From NCBI GenBank assembly GCA_937897325.1, contig CALCOY010000026.1:62001-126000 (forward strand): a stretch of 64,000 nt of DNA, written 5' to 3'. Position numbers and translations under genes: made by a program. This stretch comes from an uncultured Shimia sp. Lineage in GTDB: Bacteria > Pseudomonadota > Alphaproteobacteria > Rhodobacterales > Rhodobacteraceae. A model generated the notes under the pieces. It was not told the DNA's origin. It ran no database searches and saw nothing but the letters and a program-made list of their open reading frames with translations. This document shows, one piece after another, positions 43,921 to 53,138 of the stretch. Position 1 is the first letter of the stretch. Each line of letters starts with the position of its first letter.

Positions 43921-44784
43921 ATGTCCAGAACGGTGTATGTCAACGGCGCATATCTTCCTGAACACGAAGCGACCGTTTCGATCTTTGATCGCGGGTTTCT
44001 GATGGCAGACGGGGTTTATGAGGTAACGTCCGTGCTTGACGGTAAGCTCATCGATTTCGATGGTCACGCGGTGCGGCTGGAACGCTCCTTGAACGAACTG
44101 GACATGCGCACGCCGATCGACAAGGACGATCTGCTTGAAGTCCACCGTGAGCTTGTGAAACGCAACGGGATCGAAGAGGGTCTGGTCTACCTTCAGATCA
44201 CACGCGGTGCACCTGCCGACCGAGACTTTGCCTTTCCGGATCCCGACGCGACCGAACCGACAGTCGTGCTTTTTACACAGAACAAACCCGGTCTTGCGGC
44301 TTCACCTGCGGCACAGAAGGGCATGAAGGTCATCAGCATCGAAGACATTCGCTGGGGCAGACGGGACATCAAGACGGTGCAACTGCTCTATCCCAGCATG
44401 GGCAAGATGATGGCCAAGAAGGCGGGGGCAGATGACGCTTGGATGGTGCAGGACGGCCATGTGACCGAAGGCACCTCGAACAACGCCTATATCGTCAAGG
44501 GCAACAAGATCATCACTCGACCCCGTTCGAACGACATCCTGCACGGGATCACGCGGGCGGCCGTCCTGCGCTTTGCTGAAGAGGCCCAAATGATCGTGGA
44601 AGAGCGGTTGTTCACCATCGAAGAAGCAAAAGAGGCTGACGAGGCCTTCATCACCTCGGCCAGCACATTCGTGATGCCCGTGGTCGAGATCGACGGGGTT
44701 GCCCTGGGGGATGGCACACCGGGAAAGGTGGCCCCACGGCTGCGCGAAATCTACCTTGATGAAAGCCGCAAGGCCGCGATCTAG
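43921..44784 (+). CDS. dat: D-amino-acid transaminase (D-alanine aminotransferase type)
   Basis: PLP enzyme of 287 residues, fold type IV. The N-terminal MSRTVYVNGAYLPEHEATVS is followed by FDRGFLMADGVYEV; the catalytic lysine is K141 in RRDIKTVQLLYPSMGKMMAK; and GHVTEGTSNNAYIV binds the cofactor phosphate. The DIK-x2-(Q/N)LL pattern is that of D-amino-acid rather than branched-chain aminotransferases. It would transfer amino groups from D-amino acids to 2-oxoglutarate, making D-glutamate for the DgcN/DgcA-like proteins encoded just upstream. The ATG at 43921 is chosen because the family sequence starts there; the frame is open 28 codons further upstream. Confidence 0.9.
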   Translation: MSRTVYVNGAYLPEHEATVSIFDRGFLMADGVYEVTSVLDGKLIDFDGHAVRLERSLNELDMRTPIDKDDLLEVHRELVKRNGIEEGLVYLQITRGAPADRDFAFPDPDATEPTVVLFTQNKPGLAASPAAQKGMKVISIEDIRWGRRDIKTVQLLYPSMGKMMAKKAGADDAWMVQDGHVTEGTSNNAYIVKGNKIITRPRSNDILHGITRAAVLRFAEEAQMIVEERLFTIEEAKEADEAFITSASTFVMPVVEIDGVALGDGTPGKVAPRLREIYLDESRKAAI

Positions 44785-45289
44785 GGGGGAAGCCCTCAGC
44801 GACGGCAAAACAGAAATGCGATACCTGTACAGGAGTGACCTGCTTTCTGTACGTGAATGCGTGGGCTTGGCCTTAGTGTTACGGCTGAGCAAAGGTCGGC
44901 CTGCGGATCAATGCGGCGCGCAAACAAGACGATTTGCAGGGATTTGACCCGGATGATCAGGTTCCGAATACCAAGCGCGGGGCGGTCTGACCATGCCCCG
45001 GAAGCACCCAAACAAAGCATCAATGTACCGTTGATCAAAGAAGAGAGGATTGGCAAACGCCTTTGAAGCAAAAGCGCCCTGAGCCTCACAACGTCTTCGG
45101 ACTTCCAGTCAATGACCAGATTTTGCAGCGATTGCTGATGATGACACCTTGTCCTGCAAAGCGTGAAAGTCGCCCTCGATTGTTAAAAGCATGTCCGCAC
45201 TGATCAGTCGGTGCGGACCCAGATCAAGCATCTCGTCGATGAGCGTCTGGCATTCAGCCCGGTTCGATGAACTAAAGTATCCCTTTTGA
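44785..45289. other. Gene-poor spacer before IS fragment
   Basis: About 500 bp without a supported gene. Minus-strand frames at 44796-45089 and 45109-45378 show no family I recognise; one contains ECQTLIDEMLDLGPHRLISA and may be coding debris. The region starts the roughly 2-kb decayed block between the dat gene and 46845. Confidence 0.45.
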
Positions 45290-45760
45290 TCAAGCCCTGA
45301 TTTCTGACCACTCTCGGTTTTCCTTGACGAATGTTTTGGCAAGGATGGGGCGGTTTCGCAGGATGGCCGTGATAGCAACCTTTGAAGGTTTCCCGGCGGC
45401 CTTCATGCGGCCGTACTGCGCTTTGAGGTCCGGGTTGTACTGCGTCGCGACGATGGCAGGCAGGTAGAGTGTATCGCGTGGTGGCTTTCTGCAGCCCTGG
45501 ACGAAGGACTGACCGCACCATCTTCCGGATTGGCGGGTGAGCGGAGCGACACCTGCAAGGCTGGCAACGGCCTTTTTGCGCAATTTTTCAATCTCGGGCA
45601 TTTCAATCAGGATCGTCGTGGCGGCAACTGCACCGATACCCTCAGTGCTTTGGATCAGATGCGGCGCGCGCTTGCGGCACGGGCAGCTTGTAACGCTCTG
45701 ACAATAGGACGGTCTTTGGCAACTGCCCGCCATAAATGGCCTGGCTGGCAAAGGCTCCAT
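45290..45760 (-). pseudogene. IS110-family transposase C-terminal fragment
   Basis: Minus-strand reading contains LIQSTEGIGAVAATTILIEM followed by KAVASLAGVAPLTRQSGRW, YLPAIVATQYNPDLKAQY and AAGKPSKVAITAILRN. These match the C-terminal Transposase_20 domain of IS110-type elements (helix-hairpin-helix GIG, then LAG-x-APxxxxSG, then AAGKPKKVA). The N-terminal DEDD (RuvC-like) catalytic domain is absent; sequence just upstream with IS110-like character (AVAKDRPIVRALQAARAA) is in another frame, so a frameshift lies near 45660. I see no intact element ends. A non-functional relic. Confidence 0.75.
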
Positions 45761-46004
45761 CTCACATGGAGACGAGAAAAGTCAGAAGATAGGCGGTGTC
45801 GGATCATATTGGCGGCGAGCAGCAGATCGGATCGCGCGGCCACTGGATCTTTTCTGAGGATGGCCCACCTTGCTTTGCCGATGGTATTCGGGGTGTCTTG
45901 GAAATTGCTGAGATAGTCGGAGAGGCGGATCTTCACGCCCATCTCAACTTCGTGGATCTGGTCAAGCGTGAAGGCCTTTGACAGCTTTACGACCAACTAC
46001 CTGT

Positions 46005-46740
46005 TTAAAAAAGGGATTCCTGAACACCTACCTCCCCACCCATCTCTTCTGCCTTGATCAATTGATGAGGGATGCAGTTGCGCGCGAAAAGGATGCGCTT
46101 CCAGAGTGTCCTTACTTTCCAGTCCGCCGCGTTGGATGCCTGACAGGAAGACTTCATGAAGCTGAATGCCTCGTCGAACTTTCCGCCGATACGGCTTTTT
46201 GCAAAACTCGCCTGATCCATGCCGTCGATGTCGAACATAATGCCCCAATCTCGTCCATGCCCGAATGAGTCTGGGTAGGATCGTTTTTTCCTTGTGTACT
46301 TGTGCACATTGGAATGTTGGCATCGGAGAAATGGAATTTCGCGAGTCGCGCCATCTTCCCGACATTTCGAATGATCAGGGGCTCCTGGTGACCATGAAAG
46401 GCAATGATCCAGGTGGTGACGCCATCCGCCTTGAAATCCGCGAGGTACTTTTCAAGAACTTGCATGTTGAGGTACCAAGGAGGACCATTTCAGGGCTTTC
46501 GTTTGGCAAGTGTCATGCGGCCGGGATCTTCCGGCGCACATGCGATGGGGGCTTCGGCCTGGAAGAGCAGGACTTCCTTCCTTTCCGCCGAGCGAGGATT
46601 GAAGAGTTATTCTTGGGCCAGAACCATGCAATCCTGACCGACACCCAGGATCGGTATCCTGTCCTGGCGAAGACCATCCCGAAGCCTGCCCAAGGTCTCA
46701 GCAAAGACGACGTCCTCCGAACAATCGGCCACCGGGTCTA
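46005..46740 (-). pseudogene. Decayed gene of unknown function
   Basis: A coding-like minus-strand path runs from about 46740 to 46005 but is broken. In one frame GQDCMVLAQE ends at a stop (46607), the text continues LFNPRSAERKEVLLFQAEAP, meets a second stop near 46495, then YLNMQVLEKYLADFKADGVT and TWIIAFHGHQEPLIIRNVG follow. Near 46290 the path shifts frame into GRDWGIMFDIDGMDQASFAK and FSFMKSSCQASNAADW, ending in IPHQLIKAEEMGGEVGVQE. Continuity of plausible protein across two stops and one frameshift indicates a pseudogene. I do not recognise the family. Confidence 0.5.
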
Positions 46741-46844
46741 AGGTGGCGAGCGTCTTGCACCTGCCCGTGGGAAAACACTGGGGTTTGAATGACAATCCGT
46801 TATCTGTTCCTTTCCGGTCGGCCTTTCTGATGAGATCCTCTCTT

Positions 46845-47870
46845 TCACGCGCGAAGAGGGGCTTCAAGTTCCAGCCAGATCGGGCGGTGATCGCTGGCGC
46901 GCTCCGTTCGGCTGCGCCCGTCGCCCTCAAGCTCTGTTTCGAATGCATCATGCGCAATACCCGCATCTTTCACCCGGCTTCGCAAACCTGGAGAAACCGC
47001 GAAATGATCCAAGAGCAAGGGTCGGTCCGGCACGTCGTCTATAAAATCGTCGAAACGCGCGGTGAATAGCGCGGCAGGTGCCACATTGGCGATCAGCGGA
47101 TGATGAAAGATCAAGTCAGGTGTGAAGGTGGAACCAAGCACGATGTCAGCCACATTGTGGGTCAGGTAGCTGCGTTCAAACAGGTCGCGACCGGGCCCGT
47201 CATTCCAGTCGCCTGTAACGACAATTCGCGCCGTGGGATCATCGGCCACGACGGCATCGAGGTACGTGCGCAGCCGAAATCCCTCCGCCGAGATCCGGCG
47301 GCGCGCCTTCAGCGCGTCGAAGACAAAGCCCTGACGTTCGGACGGGTCGCGCCAGCGCCTTTCGCCATTTCGGACAAATTTCGACTTGGTGTGCAGGATC
47401 ACGACGCGGACAGGCTGGCTGCCCACCGGATCGATATCTACGACAAGCGGCTGGCGCGTGTAGCCATAACCCTCCAGCATCATGTCACCGTCGACATCTG
47501 CGTCCCAGTCGTCCTGCAACCCTTCCGTCAGCGCATCAGTGGCGCGCTCCATCGCCGCGATCTGGCCGTCAAGGCGGCGCAGCGCGTATAGCTTCTGCGC
47601 ACCACCGTCGATCCCTATCAGCGCTTCATAGGCAGGCGCTCCACCGGCACCCGTCAAAAAGTCCCCGAGAAACAGCGCCATCTCCTCGGACGCGCTCGGG
47701 CCTTCCTGAATACAGAGCAGATCCGGAGCCAGCGAGTTGATGATATTGGCGGCTCTTCTGGCACAGATCCGTGCTTCATCAGCACTCAGGCTGCCTGACC
47801 CCCATTGAGGGTCGCGGTTGCCCGAGAACCAGTTGTTCATCCATTCGATGTTCCAATTGACGATCTTCAT
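46845..47870 (-). CDS. Endonuclease/exonuclease/phosphatase-family protein
   Basis: Protein of 341 residues. The EEP fold shows KIVNWNIEWMNNW at the N-terminus (catalytic Asn), DLLCIQEG near residue 50 (metal-binding Glu), VVTGDWNDGP (Asp and Asn) near 220, and the final catalytic ASDHRP near 330. No signal peptide is evident, so it is probably cytoplasmic. The family includes nucleases, sphingomyelinases and inositol-polyphosphate phosphatases; substrate cannot be assigned. The start at 47870 places MKIVNWN first; an 18-codon extension is unlikely. Confidence 0.87.
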   Translation of the reverse strand: MKIVNWNIEWMNNWFSGNRDPQWGSGSLSADEARICARRAANIINSLAPDLLCIQEGPSASEEMALFLGDFLTGAGGAPAYEALIGIDGGAQKLYALRRLDGQIAAMERATDALTEGLQDDWDADVDGDMMLEGYGYTRQPLVVDIDPVGSQPVRVVILHTKSKFVRNGERRWRDPSERQGFVFDALKARRRISAEGFRLRTYLDAVVADDPTARIVVTGDWNDGPGRDLFERSYLTHNVADIVLGSTFTPDLIFHHPLIANVAPAALFTARFDDFIDDVPDRPLLLDHFAVSPGLRSRVKDAGIAHDAFETELEGDGRSRTERASDHRPIWLELEAPLRA

Positions 47871-47954
47871 CGGAAAAACTCCATGTTCGAAAAGGGATGA
47901 CCTGAAATCACCCCCTCCTACCATGGGTCGAACAGATTCGTCGCGGCTTGGGTA

Positions 47955-48272
47955 CTAGCCCGCCTCTTTGCCGACGTTTTCGGCAAAGGACGTCTCAAAT
48001 GCCTTTTGCTGATCAGCGTTGGCCTCGGTCTGATGATTGGCTTTCCACTCTGCCATTGTCATACCGTAGAAGATCTCACGGGCGTCTTCCTTGCCCATCT
48101 CGATGCCCTTTTCGTTGGCCGCTTCCTGATACCAGCGCGACAGGCAATTCCGGCAGAAGCCAGCCAGGTTCATCATGTCGATGTTCTGCACATCCGTTCG
48201 ATCCTCCATCAGATGCTGACGCAGACGGCGGAAGGCGGCAGCCTCAAGTTCAAGACGTGTTTGGTCATCCAT
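47955..48272 (-). CDS. DUF1244 domain protein
   Basis: Protein of 105 residues of PF06844. The conserved LRQHLMEDRTDVQNIDMMNL and GFCRNCLSRWYQEAANEKG include a C-x2-C pair that could bind metal. EDAREIFYGMTMAEWKA is the other conserved block. Family function is unknown; members occur widely in alpha- and gammaproteobacteria. It is divergent from the pyruvate kinase gene. Confidence 0.92.
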   Translation of the reverse strand: MDDQTRLELEAAAFRRLRQHLMEDRTDVQNIDMMNLAGFCRNCLSRWYQEAANEKGIEMGKEDAREIFYGMTMAEWKANHQTEANADQQKAFETSFAENVGKEAG

Positions 48273-48432
48273 AGGATTGATCCCTCTTGTTGCTGATTAT
48301 TTTGGCGGCTTGCACAGAAGCTTCAAGGGGTTTCCCTGTCACGTGCCTGTTGTTGCTATAACGCAAACCCAAGCTGTTGCCGAGTTTCGGAAAGTGCGCG
48401 ATAACGCTAACATCTTTGGGGAGGGGTCCGGA

Positions 48433-49878
48433 TTGAGACGCGAAAGTAATGTAAAGATTGTTGCCACACTCGGGCCGGCTTCCAATGACTACGAAATGAT
48501 CCGGGCACTTTATGAGGCGGGCGCAGATGTGTTTCGCCTGAACATGTCTCATGGCAGCCACGACGAAATCCGGGAACGGCACAGAACTATCCGCAAGATT
48601 GAAGAAGATCTGGGCAGCACGATAGCGATCCTCGCTGACCTTCAGGGGCCGAAACTGCGCGTCGGTGTGTTCCGTGATGGAGGCGAGACCTTGCGCGAAG
48701 GGGCCGCATTCCGGCTTGATCTGGACCCCGCAGAGGGTGATCTGACCCGCGTTTGCCTACCGCACCCCGAGATCTTCGCCGCGCTTGAGCCGGGCGCGTC
48801 ACTTTTGGTCAATGACGGCAAGATTCGTCTGCGGGTCGAAACCTGTGGACCCGACTTTGCCGATTGCATCGTTACGACGGGCGGGGTGATTTCCAACCGG
48901 AAGGGCGTCAACGTTCCTGATGTCGAACTACCGCTCGCCGCGCTGAGTGAAAAGGACCGTGCAGATCTCGAATTCGTCTGCGATCTGGGCGTGGATTGGC
49001 TTGCCCTGTCGTTTGTGCAGCGTTCCGGTGACGTTGAAGAAGCGCGCGAACTGGCAAAAGGCCGTGCAGCCGTATTATCGAAGATCGAAAAACCCGGGGC
49101 GGTCGCGAAGTTTGATGAGATACTCGCGGTCAGCGACGGGATCATGGTGGCCCGCGGCGACCTGGGGGTCGAACTGCCCGTTCAGGCCGTGCCACCCATT
49201 CAGAAGCGCCTTGTCCGCAAATGCCGGGCAGCGGCCAAGCCGGTGATCGTGGCGACACAGATGCTGGAAAGCATGATCGAAAGCCCGATGCCCACACGCG
49301 CCGAGGTGTCGGACGTGGCCACGGCGATCTACGAGGGCGCCGACGCCGTAATGCTCAGCGCGGAAAGTGCTGCGGGCAGCTATCCCATCGAGGCGGTGAC
49401 GACGATGGATCGTGTGGCTTCAGAAGTTGAACAAGATCCGACCTATACGCAGATCATCGAAGCCTCCCGTCAGGCCGCGCGTGCATCTGTCGCCGACGGG
49501 ATCGTTGCAGCCGCGCGCGAGATCGCGGAGACGACCGACATCAAGGCCATCTGCTGCTTCACACATTCCGGCACAACAGCGCTTTTGGTGTCGCGCGAAC
49601 GCCCGCGGGTGCCGATCCTCGCCCTGACGCCATTGAGAGGCACGGCCCGCCGCATGTCACTTAGCTGGGGTTGTACCTGCGTGATCACCGAAGAGATGGA
49701 GCGCTTTAAGATGGCGGTGGTTGGTGCGGCCAAGGCAGCCCGAGAACAGGGCTTTGCCGGACCGGATGACCAAATCGTCGTGACCGCAGGCGTGCCCTTC
49801 AATGTGCCGGGCAGCACAAACATCCTGCGCGTGGCCCCGTGTGACGAACGTTTGATTTTCAGAACCGACCCGGAGTAA
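48433..49878 (+). CDS. pyk: Pyruvate kinase
   Basis: Glycolytic enzyme of 481 residues. NVKIVATLGPAS, FRLNMSHG, DLQGPKLRVG and the signature ILSKIEKPGAV (catalytic Lys) are in order, followed by MVARGDLGVELP with the metal-binding Glu and ATQMLESMIESPMPTRAEVSDVA. The C-terminal regulatory domain ends at RTDPE. The start is TTG at 48433 (MRRESNVKIVATLG), where family proteins begin; GAGGGG lies six to eleven bases upstream. No ATG fits this position. Confidence 0.95.
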   Translation: MRRESNVKIVATLGPASNDYEMIRALYEAGADVFRLNMSHGSHDEIRERHRTIRKIEEDLGSTIAILADLQGPKLRVGVFRDGGETLREGAAFRLDLDPAEGDLTRVCLPHPEIFAALEPGASLLVNDGKIRLRVETCGPDFADCIVTTGGVISNRKGVNVPDVELPLAALSEKDRADLEFVCDLGVDWLALSFVQRSGDVEEARELAKGRAAVLSKIEKPGAVAKFDEILAVSDGIMVARGDLGVELPVQAVPPIQKRLVRKCRAAAKPVIVATQMLESMIESPMPTRAEVSDVATAIYEGADAVMLSAESAAGSYPIEAVTTMDRVASEVEQDPTYTQIIEASRQAARASVADGIVAAAREIAETTDIKAICCFTHSGTTALLVSRERPRVPILALTPLRGTARRMSLSWGCTCVITEEMERFKMAVVGAAKAAREQGFAGPDDQIVVTAGVPFNVPGSTNILRVAPCDERLIFRTDPE

Positions 49879-49885
49879 AGTATCT

Positions 49886-49906
49886 GTTAAGCCGTTTTGG
49901 CTTAAC
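49886..49906 (+). terminator. Hairpin after pyruvate kinase
   Basis: GTTAAGCC-GTTTT-GGCTTAAC is a perfect 8-bp stem with a 5-nt loop starting 7 bp after the pyk stop. It has no downstream T-run, so it may be a weak terminator or an mRNA 3'-end stabiliser. Confidence 0.45.
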
Positions 49907-49968
49907 GATATTCACATCCGCCCGCCCGTTTTTTGAGCACTGGCGAGCACAACGACTGGTTTGCTGGA

Positions 49969-50193
49969 ATGGACCCGGATATTCTGTTTTTTGCTGGTAT
50001 GGTCACAGGTGTCTTCGCGGTGCCGTCCATTTTGTCGGCGGTTGCGGATGGCCGTGCGCCGCGGGCATCGGCCCTTTTGGTTCTGATTTCCGGCAGCCTC
50101 ATCCTCTATGCGGTTTCGACAAATCCGTCTGGCTACACATGGCAGGACATACCACGCGTGTTTTTTGACGTTTTGGGTCAGTTTATCGGCTAG
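49969..50193 (+). CDS. Small two-helix membrane protein, conserved hypothetical
   Basis: Protein of 74 residues. Two hydrophobic segments, DILFFAGMVTGVFAVPSILS (about residues 4-23) and ASALLVLISGSLILYAV (about 33-49), flank a short polar loop ADGRAPR. The C-terminus is soluble (DIPRVFFDVLGQF). I use the ATG at 49969; a TTG at 49933 would add 12 polar residues. I recall similar small proteins near pyk in roseobacters but cannot assign a function. Confidence 0.7.
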   Translation: MDPDILFFAGMVTGVFAVPSILSAVADGRAPRASALLVLISGSLILYAVSTNPSGYTWQDIPRVFFDVLGQFIG

Positions 50194-50274
50194 ACAGTCC
50201 AATAATGCTGGTGACTTCTGGCCAGACCGGATCTGATCACGATTTGATTTTCCCAAGATCGGACCCATTCCGCC

Positions 50275-51486
50275 ATGCAAAAGTTTGACCCCGACCTTCT
50301 GTTCCGCCCGTTGCGGCTTCCATGCGGCGCTGTGCTGCGAAACCGGCTGGCCAAGGCGGCGATGTCGGATTCACTTGGAGACGGTCGGGGGCATCCGACA
50401 GATGCGCAGATGCGTCTCTATGAGCGTTGGTCGGATGGTGGGGCCGGTCTTTCGATCATCGGCGAGGTGCAGGGCGATCCTGCTTTCGCGGAAAAGCCCG
50501 GTAACCTGGTGCTGCGACCCGGCGCGGATTTGCAGGCGTTCAGACATTTGACCGCGCGTGCGCGCAAAGATGGCGCGCAAATCTGGACACAACTGGGGCA
50601 AGCAGGTGCGATGGCGCATCCTCCGATCAGCACGCCGAAAGGACCGAGCGCACTAGATCTGCCCGGGCTGCGTTGCAGGGCTTTGGATACAAAGGAAATC
50701 GCCGCACTGCCCGACCAGTTCGCAACAACCGCAGCCCTCGCACGAGAGGTCGGTTTCGGCGGGGTCGAAATCCATGCAGCGCACGGTTTTCTTCTGAGCC
50801 AGTTCTTGTCGCCGCTCTTTAACAAGCGCGACGACCAGTACGGCGGATCCATCGAGAACAGGATGCGTTTGCTGCTTGAGGTGATCGCAGCCGTCCGAGA
50901 CTCGGTCGGCACAGATTTCCCGGTTGGCGTGAAGATCAACGCGACCGATCGGCTTGAGGGCGGCTTTGACGAAAGGGATGCGCTTAAGGTTATCAAAGCG
51001 CTTGATGAAACCAGTCTTGACCTGATCGACATCAGCGGCGGAACCTACTTTCCCGGCGCGACCTCAGCATCAGACCGGGCAGGTCGGGGTCCCTATTTCC
51101 TTGAATTTGCGGCGCGCGCCAAGGACTGCACCCGCATGCCCCTTATGGTGACCGGTGGCTTCAAGACGCGGGCTGAGGCCTCGGCGGCGCTGGCGGAAGG
51201 TGTTGCGGATGTGATTGGGCTTGGCCGTCCGTTCATCATCGACCCGGATCTGCCGAAGACATGGGCATCTGAGGACGGGCCAGATCCGGTTTTCCCGCGC
51301 TTTGAGGCGCCGCCCGAAGGTGGGGTGACCGCTTGGTATACCATGCGCCTCACCGATATCGGCGAAGACCGCGAGACGCCGCGCCATGATGATCTTCATG
51401 CTGCGATCGCCGCCTATGACTTTCGCGACAAGGAACGGGAATTGCTTTGGAACGCAGCCTTCCGACCGATGCCCGCGGAAGATTAA
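50275..51486 (+). CDS. NADH:flavin oxidoreductase (Old Yellow Enzyme family)
   Basis: Protein of 403 residues with an FMN-binding TIM barrel. FRPLRLPCGAVLRNRLAKAA near the N-terminus, the active-site segment VEIHAAHGFLLSQFLSP, then NKRDDQYGGSIENRMRL, and VTGGFKTR for phosphate binding are characteristic. There is no C-terminal iron-sulfur/FAD extension, so it is the short OYE form that reduces activated alkenes. Physiological substrate unknown. The stop TAA overlaps the convergent DUF1285 stop by 4 bp. Confidence 0.9.
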   Translation: MQKFDPDLLFRPLRLPCGAVLRNRLAKAAMSDSLGDGRGHPTDAQMRLYERWSDGGAGLSIIGEVQGDPAFAEKPGNLVLRPGADLQAFRHLTARARKDGAQIWTQLGQAGAMAHPPISTPKGPSALDLPGLRCRALDTKEIAALPDQFATTAALAREVGFGGVEIHAAHGFLLSQFLSPLFNKRDDQYGGSIENRMRLLLEVIAAVRDSVGTDFPVGVKINATDRLEGGFDERDALKVIKALDETSLDLIDISGGTYFPGATSASDRAGRGPYFLEFAARAKDCTRMPLMVTGGFKTRAEASAALAEGVADVIGLGRPFIIDPDLPKTWASEDGPDPVFPRFEAPPEGGVTAWYTMRLTDIGEDRETPRHDDLHAAIAAYDFRDKERELLWNAAFRPMPAED

Positions 51487-52076
51487 AGCCCTGCCAGTTC
51501 TTCGGCCGGTATGATCTGAAAGAACCTGCCGCCCGACCACAGCCCGAACCAGTCCTTGTGCGTGTCCCCAAGATCGACCAGGCGGTAAAAGCTTTTACGA
51601 TCAATCAGCGCCCAGAGGTCTGAGCGGATCAGGACATAAGGTGACGGCTCCTGGGTTCGGGCATCCCGTTCGACACGGATCGGATGATCAGAGCTCGCTA
51701 CAACGTGTTCATCCACGTTGGTCTGAAATGCCAATTGCTGCCCTTCGCCGTCACCGCTGACATCGAAATCGATCGCGACAAAGGGCGCGTCCTCGACAGT
51801 GATTCCCACTTTCTCAACGGGTGTGACGAGGAAGTATTTGTCGCCTTCCCGCTTCAGAATCGATGAAAAGAGACGCACAAGGCCCGGCCGACCGATTGGC
51901 GTGCCTTCGTAGAACCACGTGCCGTCGCGGGCGATGCGCATGTCGAGATCCCCGCAAAACGGAGGATTCCAAAGATGAACCGGAGGTAAACCGCGTGTTT
52001 TGGTGGCTTGAATCGAAGCCAGCAGACTTTCTGCATTAATTTGGTCACTTTTTTGTGCCGACATGTCTTTTGCCAT
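51483..52076 (-). CDS. DUF1285 domain protein
   Basis: Protein of 197 residues of PF06938. Conserved blocks are PPVHLWNPPFCGDLDMRIAR, GTWFYEGTPIGRPGLVRLFS, YFLVTPVEKVGI and RSDLWALIDRKSFYRLVDLG. Function unknown; the family is widespread in proteobacteria. Start ATG 52076 follows GAGGGAAA; longer in-frame sequence upstream overlaps the divergent MoxR gene and is not conserved. Confidence 0.92.
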   Translation of the reverse strand: MAKDMSAQKSDQINAESLLASIQATKTRGLPPVHLWNPPFCGDLDMRIARDGTWFYEGTPIGRPGLVRLFSSILKREGDKYFLVTPVEKVGITVEDAPFVAIDFDVSGDGEGQQLAFQTNVDEHVVASSDHPIRVERDARTQEPSPYVLIRSDLWALIDRKSFYRLVDLGDTHKDWFGLWSGGRFFQIIPAEELAGL

Positions 52077-52130
52077 TTCCCTCAACAGCGATAGGTTGGT
52101 GATTAATATATTATGCAAGCGAGAGAAGTC

Positions 52131-53138
52131 ATGACCAACGCCGAAGACCTTGTTGCCGACATCGAAGCGCTCGGGCTGAAGCTGCAAGAAGCAAAGGCGT
52201 CGATCACAAACCGCTTTATCGGCCAGAACAGGGTTGTTGAGCTGACCCTGACGTCCCTTCTGTGTGGGGGACATGGCCTGCTGATCGGTTTGCCGGGCCT
52301 GGGCAAGACGCGGCTGGTCGAAACACTCAGTACGGTCATGGGCCTGCACGGCAATCGAATCCAGTTCACACCGGACCTTATGCCTGCAGACATTCTTGGG
52401 TCAGAAGTGCTGGATACGGCCGAGGATGGACACCGATCCTTCCGCTTTGTTCAGGGGCCGATCTTTTGTCAGCTTCTGATGGCCGATGAGATCAACCGAG
52501 CCTCTCCCCGGACGCAGTCGGCACTGTTGCAGGCCATGCAGGAAAAAACGGTAACCGTCGCGGGCGAGGACAGACCCCTAGGGGTGCCGTTCCATGTGCT
52601 GGCGACGCAAAACCCGATCGAACAGGAAGGTACGTATCCGCTGCCGGAAGCTCAGCTTGACCGTTTTCTCGTACAGATCGACGTCCTCTACCCGGATCGG
52701 GACACGGAGCGCGATATTCTCTTAGCCACGACCGGCACGGAAGAGGCAGAGGCCACACAGGTCTTCACCACCCAAGAGCTTTTGGCCGCTCAGACACTTT
52801 TGCGCAGGATGCCGGTGGGTGAAAGCGTGGTCGAAATGATCCTTGATCTGGTCCGCGCGTTCCGACCGAATGAACCGGGTGCCAGCGATCTGGTGCGGGA
52901 CACGGTGGCCTGGGGTCCAGGACCGCGGGCGGCACAAGCGTTGATGCTGGCAGTTCGCGCGCGTGCACTTCTGCACGGACGTCTGGCACCATCCGCAGAG
53001 GATGTGATCGACATGGCGCGACCGGTGCTAAGCCACCGGATGGCACTTAACTTTGCAGCGCGGGCACGCGGTGACAGTTTGAGCGATCTGATCGAGAACA
53101 CGGCAAGCGGCCTAACCTCGCAAGAGGCGGCTGCATGA
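52131..53138 (+). CDS. MoxR-family AAA+ ATPase
   Basis: Protein of 335 residues. Walker A is GLPGLGKT (G53-T60), Walker B LLMADEINRASPRTQSALLQ near residue 120, and sensor 1 is in HVLATQNPIEQEGTYPLPEA, the MoxR hallmark. A C-terminal lid follows. MoxR proteins act as chaperone-like ATPases with VWA partners. The next gene, DUF58, overlaps its stop (ATGA), and two large membrane proteins follow. I prefer ATG 52131 preceded by GAGAGAAG; ATG 52113 adds six residues. Confidence 0.92.
   Translation: MTNAEDLVADIEALGLKLQEAKASITNRFIGQNRVVELTLTSLLCGGHGLLIGLPGLGKTRLVETLSTVMGLHGNRIQFTPDLMPADILGSEVLDTAEDGHRSFRFVQGPIFCQLLMADEINRASPRTQSALLQAMQEKTVTVAGEDRPLGVPFHVLATQNPIEQEGTYPLPEAQLDRFLVQIDVLYPDRDTERDILLATTGTEEAEATQVFTTQELLAAQTLLRRMPVGESVVEMILDLVRAFRPNEPGASDLVRDTVAWGPGPRAAQALMLAVRARALLHGRLAPSAEDVIDMARPVLSHRMALNFAARARGDSLSDLIENTASGLTSQEAAA

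Noticed and set aside
45655-45996. 113-codon minus-strand frame upstream of the IS110 fragment as an independent gene
   Set aside because: Its end (AVAKDRPIVRALQAARAA) looks like an IS110 middle region read out of frame with the rest; the first part has no recognised domain, so it is treated as part of the decayed block.
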